Positions 51,305 to 60,054 of a stretch of DNA of 64,000 nt are shown in pieces. Numbering within the stretch: the first letter of the stretch is position 1; each line of letters begins with the position of its first letter. Source of the stretch: Actinomycetes bacterium (GTDB taxonomy: Bacteria > Actinomycetota > Thermoleophilia > Solirubrobacterales > Solirubrobacteraceae); the NCBI GenBank assembly GCA_021792455.1, contig JAJYUP010000004.1:1-64000 (forward strand). Direction: 5' to 3'. The position numbers and the translations under genes were made by a program. Under the pieces are notes generated by a model, which was not told the DNA's origin, made no database searches, and saw only the letters and a list, made by a program, of their open reading frames with translations.

Positions 51305-52642
51305 CTAGTGCCCCGCCGGATGCGCCTCGACTCCCGCCTGCGCCTGCTCTGCTGCCTCGCCCTGCGCACCCGCCTCGCCCTGCGCACCTGCCTCTCCCTG
51401 CGCACCTGCCTCGCCCTCTGCCGGCTCATCATCGACCATCGGCAGCTCGCTCCCCCCCGCACCTGGACCTTCGACGGCCTCAGGCCTTCCTGCCGCCTCC
51501 GGCTCTCGCTTGATCGGAAGGACCTGATCCTCGACGCGCTTGGCTGAGAGCGAGAGGCGACGGCGCGCTGGATCGATCTCGATGATCTTCACCCTGATCT
51601 CGTCGCCGGGATGCACGATCTCGCGGGGGCTCTCGACGTGATGTGGGGCGAGCTCAGAGATGTGAACGAGCCCCTCCACCCCGTCGAGGATCTCGACGAA
51701 GGCACCGAAGGTGACGACCTTCGTCACCCTGCCCTCGAGCTCGTCACCGATGTTGTAGGTGTCGACGATCCGCTGCCACGGATCCTCTTGGGTCTGCTTC
51801 AGGCCGAGGGAGATGCGCTGTCGGCCCCGATCGATGTCGAGCACCTTCACCTGCACGGTGTCCCCAATTTTCAGAATCTCGCTTGGGTGGTTCACGTGAG
51901 ACCAGGAGAGCTCGGAGATGTGGATCAGTCCATCGATCCCATCGAGGTCGACGAACGCCCCGAAGTCGACGATGTTCGATATCTGCCCCTCAACTACGAG
52001 CCCAGGCTGCAGGCGGTCGAGGATCTGCTGTCGCACCTCCTTGCGCTCCTCTTCGAGCACCGCGCGCCGGGAGAGCACGACGTTGTTGCGCGAGCGATTC
52101 AGCTCGATCACCTTCGTCTCGATCTGGCTGCCGAGGTATTCGTCGAGATTTGGAACGCGTCGTATGTCCACGAGAGACGCCGGCAGAAAGCCGCGCACGC
52201 CGAGGTCGATGATCAGGCCGCCCTTCACCACCTCGATCACGGTGCCCTCGACAGGTTCTCCAGACTCCGCCGCCGCCTCGATCCGCCGCCAGGCCTTCTC
52301 AAAACGGGCGCGCTTCTTGCTCATGATCAGGCGCCCGTCCTGATCCTCCTTCACGAGCACGAGCGCATCCACCTGCTCGCCGAGCGAAACCTCTTCGTGT
52401 GGATCGACCGTCTTGCGGATCGACAGCTCAGAGGCTGGGATCACGCCCTCCGACTTGTAGCCGATGTCGACGAGAACCTCGTCCTTGTCGATCCGAACGA
52501 CGTTGCCGGTGACGACCTCGCCCTCCTCGATCGGCTTCATCGTCGCGTCGTAGTTCGGCACTATCTCGCCGTCGATCTCGAGCAGCAGGCCGTTCGAGCC
52601 CTCGACGACCTTCGCTTCAGGTCTCTCTGTCGCTGTTTGCAC
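51305..52642 (-). CDS. rpsA: 30S ribosomal protein S1
   Basis: 445 residues from GTG 52642 (the ORF track starts 65 codons earlier in repeat DNA). Four S1 RNA-binding domains: GEVVTGNVVRIDKDEVLVDI, GEPVEGTVIEVVKGGLIIDL, GLVVEGQISNIVDFGAFVDL and GDELEGRVTKVVTFGAFVEI, matching the four-domain actinobacterial form. It recruits mRNA to the ribosome. The C-terminal tail has a GEAGAQ repeat (three and a half copies, 18-bp units) and is disordered. Followed directly by coaE. In a genome with many leaderless mRNAs, S1 may be needed mainly for the leadered ones. Confidence 0.95.
   Translation of the reverse strand: MQTATERPEAKVVEGSNGLLLEIDGEIVPNYDATMKPIEEGEVVTGNVVRIDKDEVLVDIGYKSEGVIPASELSIRKTVDPHEEVSLGEQVDALVLVKEDQDGRLIMSKKRARFEKAWRRIEAAAESGEPVEGTVIEVVKGGLIIDLGVRGFLPASLVDIRRVPNLDEYLGSQIETKVIELNRSRNNVVLSRRAVLEEERKEVRQQILDRLQPGLVVEGQISNIVDFGAFVDLDGIDGLIHISELSWSHVNHPSEILKIGDTVQVKVLDIDRGRQRISLGLKQTQEDPWQRIVDTYNIGDELEGRVTKVVTFGAFVEILDGVEGLVHISELAPHHVESPREIVHPGDEIRVKIIEIDPARRRLSLSAKRVEDQVLPIKREPEAAGRPEAVEGPGAGGSELPMVDDEPAEGEAGAQGEAGAQGEAGAQGEAAEQAQAGVEAHPAGH
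51354..51419 (-). repeat. 18-bp in-frame tandem repeat in the rpsA 3' end
   Basis: Units at 51354, 51372 and 51390 plus a partial unit at 51408 (GCCTCGCCCTGCGCACCT) encode the GEAGAQ repeats of the S1 tail. Confidence 0.85.
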
Positions 52643-52699
52643 AGGCAGAAGCCTAGCGCAGCAGGGGCGAGCCCAGGAGGCGCGCTCGAGGCGACCCTC

Positions 52700-52810
52700 C
52701 GCCGCGGAGGCGAGGGCTCGCGAGGCGCTCTCGCGCAGGCGAGGCGACGGGCGGGGGAAGCCGCCGCGGAGGTGAGGACTCGCGAGGCGCTCTTGCGCAG
52801 GCGACGCGAC
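52700..52810. repeat. 62-bp-period direct duplication between rpsA and a divergent flavoprotein
   Basis: Copies of about 48 bp start at 52700 and 52762 (CGCCGCGGAGG...), with a few mismatches. They fill most of the spacer that must hold both promoters. Confidence 0.8.
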
Positions 52811-52843
52811 TCCCGCGCGATCCCGCAGACGTATCATGGCGCG

Positions 52844-54025
52844 ATGCCAGTCAGGGCAACCAAGCGCGGCGTCTCGCGCACGCCACTGCGCCGCGACTGC
52901 GACGTGCTCATCTGCGGCGCCTCGTTCGCGGGGCTCGCGGTCGCACGGCAGCTCTCAGGCTCAGGCGCAGAGGTGCTTCTCATCGACCGTTACGAGATCG
53001 GGGAGCGCCAGACATCTGCCTGCGGCATACCGACGCAGTGGTTGTTCAAGCTCTCGCTGCAGAGCTCTCTGCGCCAGACCTTCGACGAGCTGCTCGTGCA
53101 CACACCTGCCGCGTCCGTGCGCTGGTCGCTGCCATGGACGTTCTCGACCTTCGACTACAGGGAGCTGTGCGCGCTCATGTGGGAACAGGCGACGCTGCCG
53201 GAGAGCTCCTTCGAGACTGCGAAGGTGGATCGCATCACACGCGCGCGCGACCCAGCCGCCAGCCACACAGTGCACACCGACCGTGGGGAGATCAGGGCCC
53301 CGCTCGTCGTCGATGCGCTTGGATGGCGGCGAGTGCTTGCGCGATCGAGCGAGATCCAGCCCCCCAATGCCCCTCTCTCGCGTGGGCTCGAGGTGCATCC
53401 GCGATCCTCAGGAGACCAGATGGAGCTCTGGATCGACCCCCGCTACGTCAGGGCAGGCTATGGCTGGAGCTTCCCAGCGCGCGATGAGATGCGGGTCGGC
53501 GTCGGCTCCTTCTGGCCGGCTCACCACGTCAAGGAGCCGACGGTGCGCCTCGCAAGAGATCTCGACCTGCGCTCGGAGCGCTACCAAGGCAATTGGATAC
53601 CCCACGAGCTCCGCCCAGCCGTCGAAGGGGGCGTGTTCTTCGTGGGAGACTCCGCTGGGCACTGCCTCCCGCTCACGGCGGAGGGCATAAGGACCGCGTT
53701 CTACTTCGGGATCGCCTGCGGCAGAGAGCTGCGCGGGGTGCTCGAAGGCACGCTCAGGCCAGAGGAGGCGCTGCGCCGCTACGGCGCGTTCTCAGACGCG
53801 CATCATTGGAAGTACCGATGGCTCCTGCGCAGCCAGCGCATCATCGGCGCTCTCAACACGACGCCCCTCGTCGGTGCGCTGTCGAAGGCGATGGGCCGCC
53901 GCTCCATCGCCCACTGGGCCTTTCAGCACTACCTCGCAATCGCGCCGCCCTCGTTCGTCGATCGCGAGAAGCCGCCACGCGCAGGGGTGCGAACAGCGCC
54001 GGCCGTCCGCCTCGACCCACTCTGA
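52844..54025 (+). CDS. FAD-dependent oxidoreductase, geranylgeranyl-reductase-like
   Basis: 393 residues from ATG 52844; the much longer ORF (51611) is antisense to rpsA. The FAD-binding start is CDVLICGASFAGLAVARQLS with the ADP-ribose acid in EVLLIDRYEIG. The second FAD motif is VFFVGDSAGHCLPLTAEGIR, as in geranylgeranyl reductase/UbiH-type enzymes. The C-terminal helices (ALRRYGAFSDAHHWKYRWLL) have no membrane segment. The exact substrate is unknown; isoprenoid saturation or hydroxylation are the usual activities. TATCAT ends 6 nt before the ATG, indicating a leaderless mRNA. Confidence 0.82.
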   Translation: MPVRATKRGVSRTPLRRDCDVLICGASFAGLAVARQLSGSGAEVLLIDRYEIGERQTSACGIPTQWLFKLSLQSSLRQTFDELLVHTPAASVRWSLPWTFSTFDYRELCALMWEQATLPESSFETAKVDRITRARDPAASHTVHTDRGEIRAPLVVDALGWRRVLARSSEIQPPNAPLSRGLEVHPRSSGDQMELWIDPRYVRAGYGWSFPARDEMRVGVGSFWPAHHVKEPTVRLARDLDLRSERYQGNWIPHELRPAVEGGVFFVGDSAGHCLPLTAEGIRTAFYFGIACGRELRGVLEGTLRPEEALRRYGAFSDAHHWKYRWLLRSQRIIGALNTTPLVGALSKAMGRRSIAHWAFQHYLAIAPPSFVDREKPPRAGVRTAPAVRLDPL

Positions 54026-54103
54026 GCGACGGCGGACCCGCGCCGGCCGGTGCGCGAAACGGGCGGCTCGACTTCGGTGCCCGAATGCTGCGAGACTGCC
54101 GTC

Positions 54104-54400
54104 ATGGATGATGGACCGAACCTCCGCATAAACGTCCCGCCAGAGCAGGTCGCAGGCCACTACGCGAACCTCGTCGGCGTCTGGCACACCCAGCACGATT
54201 TCGCGATCGACTTCTGCGTCATCCAGCCGTTCGTTGGCGGGGAGGAGGGATCTATGAGCGCCCAGGTCGTCTCGAGGGTGCGAATCCCGCCGACGATCGT
54301 CTTCGATCTGCTGCGCTCGATCAACGAGAACCTCACCGACTACGAAGAGCAGTTCGGCGAGATAAAGCAGCCGGGCGACGGAGAGGAGCAGAGCGAGTAG
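54104..54400 (+). CDS. DUF3467-family protein
   Basis: 98 residues from ATG 54104. The conserved block is RINVPPEQVAGHYANLVGVW, then HDFAIDFCVIQPF and AQVVSRVRIPPTIVFDLLRS, followed by a helix and an acidic tail. This is typical of DUF3467, a small family of unknown function. It lies 78 nt after the flavoprotein on the same strand. No membrane or export signal. The 18 upstream ORF-track residues were dropped. Confidence 0.85.
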   Translation: MDDGPNLRINVPPEQVAGHYANLVGVWHTQHDFAIDFCVIQPFVGGEEGSMSAQVVSRVRIPPTIVFDLLRSINENLTDYEEQFGEIKQPGDGEEQSE

Positions 54401-54483
54401 CGCTCCTGCCCCGCGCCGCTCCAGGACGACCGCGCCTGCCCGTTGGGCGCGCGCTGAGCAGTGAGCACCTGCCCCGCGCCGCT

Positions 54484-55719
54484 TCAAGCGGCCTTGCGCA
54501 GCAGCCTCCCCTTCGCCGCGGATACGTGCGCGAGCGCAAGTCTGCTCGCCTCCACCGCGCTTGCCCAAGACACCTCTGCCAGCATCCCTGGCGCGGCGAC
54601 CATGTCGCCGGCGAGGAACACGCCGCCGCCCTGGTCGATCGCGGGCCGCTCGCGCCAGGTGAACCCTGGCAGCTCGATCGCTCCGGAGCGCCTGTCCATC
54701 ACCTGCCTGCGACGCCAGGTCTCGCGCCCCTGCCAGTCCTGCAGTGAGATGTCGAGCAGACGTCTCAGGCGCAGGCTCGCCTGCTCAGCGCTCTCGTTTG
54801 GCCTCATCGGCATCTGGGCCTGGATCAGCTCGTGCCCCTCTGGGGCGACTGATCGGTTCGCGGCGGAGTAGCGGCCGATCCAGCCGGCCTCGTCGAAGTC
54901 TGAGACGACCGTCGGGTCGCCCTCACCGCGGCGCAGACCGAGGTCGAGGCACAGCGTCTTTCCCCCTGGCCAGCGAAGCCCGCCATCTCCGATCAGCCGC
55001 GCAGCCTCTGAGAGCTCGGTCGCAACGATGACTGGGGCCTCTGGCAGCTGCTGCACGTGCGCGCCCGTCTGCAGGCAGACGCCAAGGCCGCGCGCCCTGC
55101 GCTCGAGCTCGTCAACGAGGGAGCTCCAGCCGTTCACTGGATAGCGCACAGGCGTTCGGATCGCCAGCCCGCGCTGCATCCGCGGCCATACGAAGGCCGC
55201 TGAGAGCGATCCTGGATCGTGGTGGTAGGTGAAGACGCCCGCTATCGAGGAGAGCATGCAGGCGACGGAGTCGCCTGCATGGCGGGCCGCCCAGCTGCGG
55301 AAGTCGAGCTCGACGGGAGCTTCTCGGCCCCTCAGCCGCAGCACCGCCGGCAGCAGCTGAAGCGGCGGTGTGCGCTTCAGCTTGCCGTCGATCCTCATCC
55401 TGATCGCGGACAGGCGCGGGCTTGCATGGGGCGGCAGCAGGTCCCGCTCCGAAAGCCAAGCCCAGAAAGGGCCATCGCTGTACATCGCATGCGGTCCGAG
55501 GTTCGCCTTGAACGGACCATCCGTGCTCCGTGCCCTGCCGCCGACGCGCTCGTGGGCCTCGAGCAGGCTCACCGACAAGCCCGCCTCTGCGCAGCAGATC
55601 GCCGCACACAGACCGGCGATGCCGGCGCCCACGATCGTGATCTCGCGCCTGCTGTGAACAGAGGCGCCGGTCGAGCTCGCGCTTCGGTGCTCGCTTGCCG
55701 CGTGCACTTCTGTTGTCAT
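54484..55719 (-). CDS. FAD-dependent amine oxidase/phytoene-desaturase-like protein
   Basis: 411 residues. After a 25-residue tail, REITIVGAGIAGLCAAICCA is the FAD dinucleotide fold and VSLLEAHERVGGRARSTDGP the GG doublet typical of amine oxidases and CrtI-like desaturases. RYPVNGWSSLVDELERRARG lies at the position of the CrtI family's substrate-domain motif. The C-terminal FAD motif is GGGVFLAGDMVAAPGMLAEV. It starts behind AGGAGGCG. It diverges from a MocR-type regulator across 103 bp and is the likely regulated target. Substrate unknown. Confidence 0.83.
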   Translation of the reverse strand: MTTEVHAASEHRSASSTGASVHSRREITIVGAGIAGLCAAICCAEAGLSVSLLEAHERVGGRARSTDGPFKANLGPHAMYSDGPFWAWLSERDLLPPHASPRLSAIRMRIDGKLKRTPPLQLLPAVLRLRGREAPVELDFRSWAARHAGDSVACMLSSIAGVFTYHHDPGSLSAAFVWPRMQRGLAIRTPVRYPVNGWSSLVDELERRARGLGVCLQTGAHVQQLPEAPVIVATELSEAARLIGDGGLRWPGGKTLCLDLGLRRGEGDPTVVSDFDEAGWIGRYSAANRSVAPEGHELIQAQMPMRPNESAEQASLRLRRLLDISLQDWQGRETWRRRQVMDRRSGAIELPGFTWRERPAIDQGGGVFLAGDMVAAPGMLAEVSWASAVEASRLALAHVSAAKGRLLRKAA

Positions 55720-55796
55720 CTCTCGCCTCCTGTCGCCGGACCGGGCGGCTGCCGCCGCGGTCGCAGAAGTTGTGGATGTCCGCCAGCGTAAGAGGT

Positions 55797-55822
55797 CACT
55801 GGACCGCTATACAGTGCCAGTG
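55797..55822. promoter_or_regulatory. inverted repeat over the mocR promoter (putative autoregulatory operator)
   Basis: CACTGG (55797-55802) and CCAGTG (55817-55822) are perfect inverted arms around TATACA (55808-55813), a good -10 box ending 9 nt before the mocR ATG. A dimeric GntR-type regulator bound here would block the start of its own gene and possibly the divergent flavoprotein. Confidence 0.55.
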
Positions 55823-57229
55823 ATGAGCAACTCGACAGGTCCAGTTGCACCTCGCCTGCTCATCGAGATCGACAGGGGCGGTGAGCTCACGCTGCACGAG
55901 CAGATCGAGGGATCCCTGCGCGCACAGATACAGGCCGGGCTCCTTGCCGCAGGAACGAGGCTTCCCTCCACCAGAGGGCTCGCAGCTGAGCTTCGCATCT
56001 CCCGCGGCGTCGTCACTGAGGCCTACGGCCAGCTCGCCGCGGAGGGATACCTCTCCATCAGCCGAGGCGCCCCTGTGCGGGTCGCCGCCACCGTGCGGCG
56101 GCAGAGCCCCCGTCCACCGGCGCGCTCGCTCACCGACACCTTCAGGTACGACATGCGCCCGAGCCTGCCTGACCTCGCCGCCTTCCCGGCTCACCAGTGG
56201 CTGCGCTCGGTGCGTGCGGCGCTCACGCTCGCCCGGATCGACGACCTCGCCTACCCAGACCCCCGAGGCAGGCCGGAGCTCAGGGAGGCCCTCGCCGACT
56301 ATCTCGGCCGGGTGCGCGGCGCCGCGGCAGAGCCGGAGCACACCGTCATCACGACCGGGTTCATGCAGGCCTTCTCGCTTCTGTGCAGAGCGCTCGCCTC
56401 CCATGGAATCACCTCGGTTGCCATCGAGGATCCAGGCGCACACGTGCACCGGCTCATCATCGAACGCTCAGGGCTCACTCCCGTCCCCATCCCCGTCGAT
56501 GAAGAGGGCATCGTCGTCTCTGTGCTCGCCGACTGCGACGCCGCCGCAGTCGTGCTCAGCCCAGCCCACCAGTTCCCGACCGGGGCGGTGCTCAGCCCGA
56601 GGCGCCGAGCGCAGCTCATCCAGTGGGCGGAAAGCGAAGAGTGCCTCATCATCGAGGACGACTGGGACGGCGAGCTGCGCCACGACGCCGCCGCCGTCGG
56701 CGCCCTGCAGGGGCTCGCGCCAGAGCGTGTCCTCTACATCGGCTCAGCCTCGCTGCGTCTCGCGCCCGCTCTGCGCATCGGCTGGATGCTTGCGCCGTCC
56801 TCGCTTGCGTGGCCACTCAGCGAAAGCAAGGCGATAGAGGATGGCGGCGCCGAGGTGATCGGCCAGCTCGCCCTCACCGACTTCATACGTCGCGGCGAGC
56901 TCGACCGGCATCTGCGCCGGATGCGCCTCGCCTACTCGCGGAAGCGCAGGCGCCTGCGTGGCGCCCTCGCGAGGCACATGCCCTCCGCCCGCCTCATCAG
57001 CGCAGGCAGCGGCATCTTCGAGCTCCTGCAGCTGCCGGCGGGCGTCCAGGAGACAGACCTCATCGCGGCGGCGGCCTCACGTGGGCTCGGGTGTGAGGGT
57101 CTTCAGCTGCACCGCTTCGCAACAGATGGGCCCCAGTGCGTGCTGATCGGATGTGGAGCGCTGCCGGAGCCGGCGATCGACCACGCCATCAGACTTCTTT
57201 CGGAGGCCTCGAGGCAGGTCACGCGCTGA
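55823..57229 (+). CDS. MocR-type GntR regulator with an aminotransferase-like domain lacking the PLP lysine
   Basis: 468 residues from ATG 55823. A GntR winged helix is at 20-85 (LHEQIEGSLRAQIQAGLLAA, then LPSTRGLAAELRISRGVVTE). A fold-type I aminotransferase domain spans 115-465 (SPAHQFPTGAVLSPRRRAQL, then CLIIEDDWDGELR). Where MocR proteins have G-T-x-S-K-x-L-x-P-x-L-R-L-G, this one reads GSASLRLAPALRIGW: the Schiff-base Lys is Leu, so PLP cannot be bound covalently in the usual way. The reading was checked codon by codon. It may sense a different ligand or free PLP. Its 3' end overlaps polA by 11 nt, convergently. Confidence 0.88.
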   Translation: MSNSTGPVAPRLLIEIDRGGELTLHEQIEGSLRAQIQAGLLAAGTRLPSTRGLAAELRISRGVVTEAYGQLAAEGYLSISRGAPVRVAATVRRQSPRPPARSLTDTFRYDMRPSLPDLAAFPAHQWLRSVRAALTLARIDDLAYPDPRGRPELREALADYLGRVRGAAAEPEHTVITTGFMQAFSLLCRALASHGITSVAIEDPGAHVHRLIIERSGLTPVPIPVDEEGIVVSVLADCDAAAVVLSPAHQFPTGAVLSPRRRAQLIQWAESEECLIIEDDWDGELRHDAAAVGALQGLAPERVLYIGSASLRLAPALRIGWMLAPSSLAWPLSESKAIEDGGAEVIGQLALTDFIRRGELDRHLRRMRLAYSRKRRRLRGALARHMPSARLISAGSGIFELLQLPAGVQETDLIAAAASRGLGCEGLQLHRFATDGPQCVLIGCGALPEPAIDHAIRLLSEASRQVTR

Positions 57230-59858
57230 GGAGCTCGTGCTGCTTGGCGGCAAGCCAGTCTGCCCCGACCCCGATGTCGACGACCAGGGCGGGCTCCCGG
57301 TCATCCCACACCGCGCACATCTCCCTGCGGATCAGCTCGCAGGCAGCCTTCACGCTCGGCTCGGGCTCGGAGGGGATCTCGAACAGGAGCTCGTCGTGAA
57401 TCGTCAGGATCAGCTTCGCCTGCGATCCCGCCGCCCGCAGAGCAGAGTCGCAGCGCAGCATCGCAAGCTTCATGATGTCGGCCGCCGTCCCCTGGATCAC
57501 CGTGTTGACGGCAAGCCGCTCTCCCTGGCTTCGCACCTGGAGGTTGCGCGCCAAAAGCTCTGGGATCTGGCGGCGCCTGCCCCACACCGTCGTCACATAC
57601 CCCTGCTCGCCTGCGCGCTTGATCGTCTCGTCGATGAACTGCGCAACCTTCTCGAACCTCTCGAGGTAGGCGTCGATGAACTCCTTCGCCTCCGCTCTCG
57701 GAATGTTCAGGCGATCCGCGAGCCCAAAGTCGGACAGGCCGTAGACGATGCCGTAATTGATCATCTTCGCCTTCGAGCGCATCCCCTCGTCGATCTCGTC
57801 CGTGCTCACCCCGAACACTCGCGATGCCGTCGCGCTGTGAACGTCCTCGCCGCGCGCGAACACCTCCTTCAGCACGGGCTCATCGGCGAGGTTCGCGAGC
57901 ACCCTCAGCTCGATCTGGGAGTAGTCGGCGGAGATCAGAAGCGCCCCCTGCTCCGCCTCGAAGCAGCCCCTTATCCGCCTGCCGAGCGGCGTCCTCACCG
58001 GCACGTTCTGGAGGTTCGGGTTCGTGCTCGACAGCCTGCCCGTCTGGGCGACCGTCTGCAGGAACGTCGTGTGCAGACGGGACTGCCCGTCGACCATCTG
58101 CGGCAGCACGTCGAGGTAGGTCTTCAGCAGCGTCGAGAGCTCCCGCCATCGCTCGACTCTCTGCACGATCGGATGCTCGGATCTGATCGCCTGCAGCACC
58201 CTCGCGTCGGTCGAGAACCCGGTCTTGCCGCGACGCTTTCGGGAGAGTCCGAGCTTCACGAACAGCACCTCCCCCAGCTGCTGGGGAGAGCCGATCACGA
58301 ACTGCTGCCCGGCGAGATCGAAGATCTCCTGTTCGAGGCTCGAGATCTCCATCCTCACGTCCGAGGCGATCTGCGCCAGGCGCTCCAGGTTCAGCCGCAC
58401 CCCCGCCCGCTCCATCTCCTTCAGCACGGAGACGAGCGGCAGCTCGATCTCGCTCAGCAGCGGCTGCAGCCCAAGCTTCTCGATCTGCTCGCGTTGGCCT
58501 GCCGCAAGCGCGAGCATGCACGCAGCCCGCGCGCCAAGCGGGTCGCCCACCTCGCTGACGAGCCCATTCTGCTCGCAGAGCTCCTCGAGCGGGTAGCCCC
58601 GCCGCGCCGGGTCGAGCAGGTAGGCGCCGATCATCGTGTCGTGTGCGAGCTTCGCGGGCAGCACCGAAAGCGCCTTCGCGTCGTGTGCGATCACGGGCCA
58701 CCCCTCGAGCCGCCTGATCACCTCCTCTGCCCCTCCGCATCCGCCGACGAGCACCTTCTGCGCCGTCGCGACTGCAAACCGAAACGGATCGCCCTCTGCG
58801 AACAGCTCGCCCTCCGCCGGCTCGCTGCGCTCCACGAGAACGGCAGCCTCCCCGTCGCCGAGCGTCTGAATCTGCGTCGGGTCACCGAGGATGAGCTCCG
58901 ATTCCAGGCGACGCTCGCCTCGCTGCCGCGGGGCGGCCTGCTCACCGAGCGCCTCTTCCAGGCGACGCAGAGGATCGCGCAGCTCATAGCGCCTGAACAC
59001 CTCCCTCAGCTTCGAGCGGTCAGGCTCAGCTGAGAGCTCCGCCTCAGGATCGAACTGCACAGGCACGTCCCGTCTGATCCGCGCGAGCTCCCTCGAGATC
59101 CGCGCCAGCTCGGCGTGCTGCAGGAGGTTCTGCCGGCGCCTGCTCCCACCGACCTGCGCGACGTTCGCAAGCACCCCGTCGATGCTGCCGAAGCGCTCGA
59201 GCAGCTCCCTCGCCGTCTTCTCCCCGATGCCGGGGACCCCAGGGATGTTGTCTGAGGCGTCCCCCTTCAGCCCATAGAAGTCAGGGATCAACCTCGGGGT
59301 GATCCCGTACCGATCGATCACCGCCTGCCAGTCGTAGGTCTTCGTCTCCGTCATGCCTCTCGCCGTCGCCATCACCTCGATCAGCCCGTCCTCGTCGATG
59401 AGCTGAAAGACGTCCCTGTCTCCCGTCAGGATCGTCACCGGCACGCCGGCGGCTCGCGCCTGCTCCGCGAGAGATCCGATCACGTCGTCGGCCTCGTAGC
59501 CGTCGACGCTGATGTTGCGATAGCCGAAGGCCGTGACGAGCTCCTCGCACGCTGGCCACTGCATCTTCAGCAGATCGGGCCTTGCGATCCTCTGCGCCTT
59601 GTACTCCGGATAGAGCTCGGTGCGCCCTGAGGTGCCTGCGTCCCAGACGACGATCGCGGGAGCAGCCCCACGCTCAGAGATCAGCTTCACGAGCATCGAG
59701 GCGAACCCGAAGATCGCGTTCGTCGGCATCCCGGTCGACGTCGCGATCGACTCTGGCAGCGCATAGAAGGCCCTGTAGACGAGGCTCGGGCCGTCTATCA
59801 GATACAGACGCGCCCCCTTGCGCTCCCTATCGCCGCCGCCTCTGCCCTCTGCTGCCAT
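57219..59858 (-). CDS. polA: DNA polymerase I
   Basis: 879 residues. The 5'-nuclease domain (about 1-290) has YLIDGPSLVYRAFYALPESI, GYEADDVIGSLA, TGDRDVFQLID and GLKGDASDNIPGVPGIGEKT. The middle 3'-5' exonuclease-like domain (about 320-500) is degenerate, as usual in actinobacteria. Polymerase motif A is LLISADYSQIELRVLA, the O-helix SKAKMINYGIVYG, and motif C LTIHDELLFE. Tyr replaces the Phe762 of E. coli in the O-helix, the residue linked to poor discrimination against dideoxynucleotides. It fills gaps after excision repair, together with the UvrA and UvrB encoded in this window. Confidence 0.97.
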   Translation of the reverse strand: MAAEGRGGGDRERKGARLYLIDGPSLVYRAFYALPESIATSTGMPTNAIFGFASMLVKLISERGAAPAIVVWDAGTSGRTELYPEYKAQRIARPDLLKMQWPACEELVTAFGYRNISVDGYEADDVIGSLAEQARAAGVPVTILTGDRDVFQLIDEDGLIEVMATARGMTETKTYDWQAVIDRYGITPRLIPDFYGLKGDASDNIPGVPGIGEKTARELLERFGSIDGVLANVAQVGGSRRRQNLLQHAELARISRELARIRRDVPVQFDPEAELSAEPDRSKLREVFRRYELRDPLRRLEEALGEQAAPRQRGERRLESELILGDPTQIQTLGDGEAAVLVERSEPAEGELFAEGDPFRFAVATAQKVLVGGCGGAEEVIRRLEGWPVIAHDAKALSVLPAKLAHDTMIGAYLLDPARRGYPLEELCEQNGLVSEVGDPLGARAACMLALAAGQREQIEKLGLQPLLSEIELPLVSVLKEMERAGVRLNLERLAQIASDVRMEISSLEQEIFDLAGQQFVIGSPQQLGEVLFVKLGLSRKRRGKTGFSTDARVLQAIRSEHPIVQRVERWRELSTLLKTYLDVLPQMVDGQSRLHTTFLQTVAQTGRLSSTNPNLQNVPVRTPLGRRIRGCFEAEQGALLISADYSQIELRVLANLADEPVLKEVFARGEDVHSATASRVFGVSTDEIDEGMRSKAKMINYGIVYGLSDFGLADRLNIPRAEAKEFIDAYLERFEKVAQFIDETIKRAGEQGYVTTVWGRRRQIPELLARNLQVRSQGERLAVNTVIQGTAADIMKLAMLRCDSALRAAGSQAKLILTIHDELLFEIPSEPEPSVKAACELIRREMCAVWDDREPALVVDIGVGADWLAAKQHELLSA

Positions 59859-59874
59859 CGCAGCCGCACTCTAC

Positions 59875-59960
59875 GACGCCTGCGCGCTGGGCTCCTCCCA
59901 GGCCGGCCGCCGCGCGCCTGAGCACGGTCGCCGATGACGCCTGCGCGCTGGGCTCCTCCC
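59875..59960. repeat. 25-bp direct repeat, 61 bp apart, upstream of polA
   Basis: GACGCCTGCGCGCTGGGCTC plus CTCCC occurs at 59875 and 59936, in the spacer between polA and the divergent malic-enzyme gene, immediately upstream of the polA start. Confidence 0.85.
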
Positions 59961-60054
59961 CTCCTCACGGCAGGCAGCCGGAGGACAGGCGCCTGGTGAG
60001 CGCGAAGCGCACACAATAAGATGCCTGCTCTGCCGATCCGACTGAGGAGATGAT

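Noticed and set aside
51611-52843. 804-residue ORF fused upstream of the flavoprotein
   Set aside because: The upstream 411 residues are antisense to rpsA; the FAD fold starts right after ATG 52844.
57153-59033. 626-residue plus-strand ORF antisense to polA
   Set aside because: It is a mirror frame of polA's GC-rich codons, Arg/Leu/His-rich, with no domain; polA is certain on the other strand.
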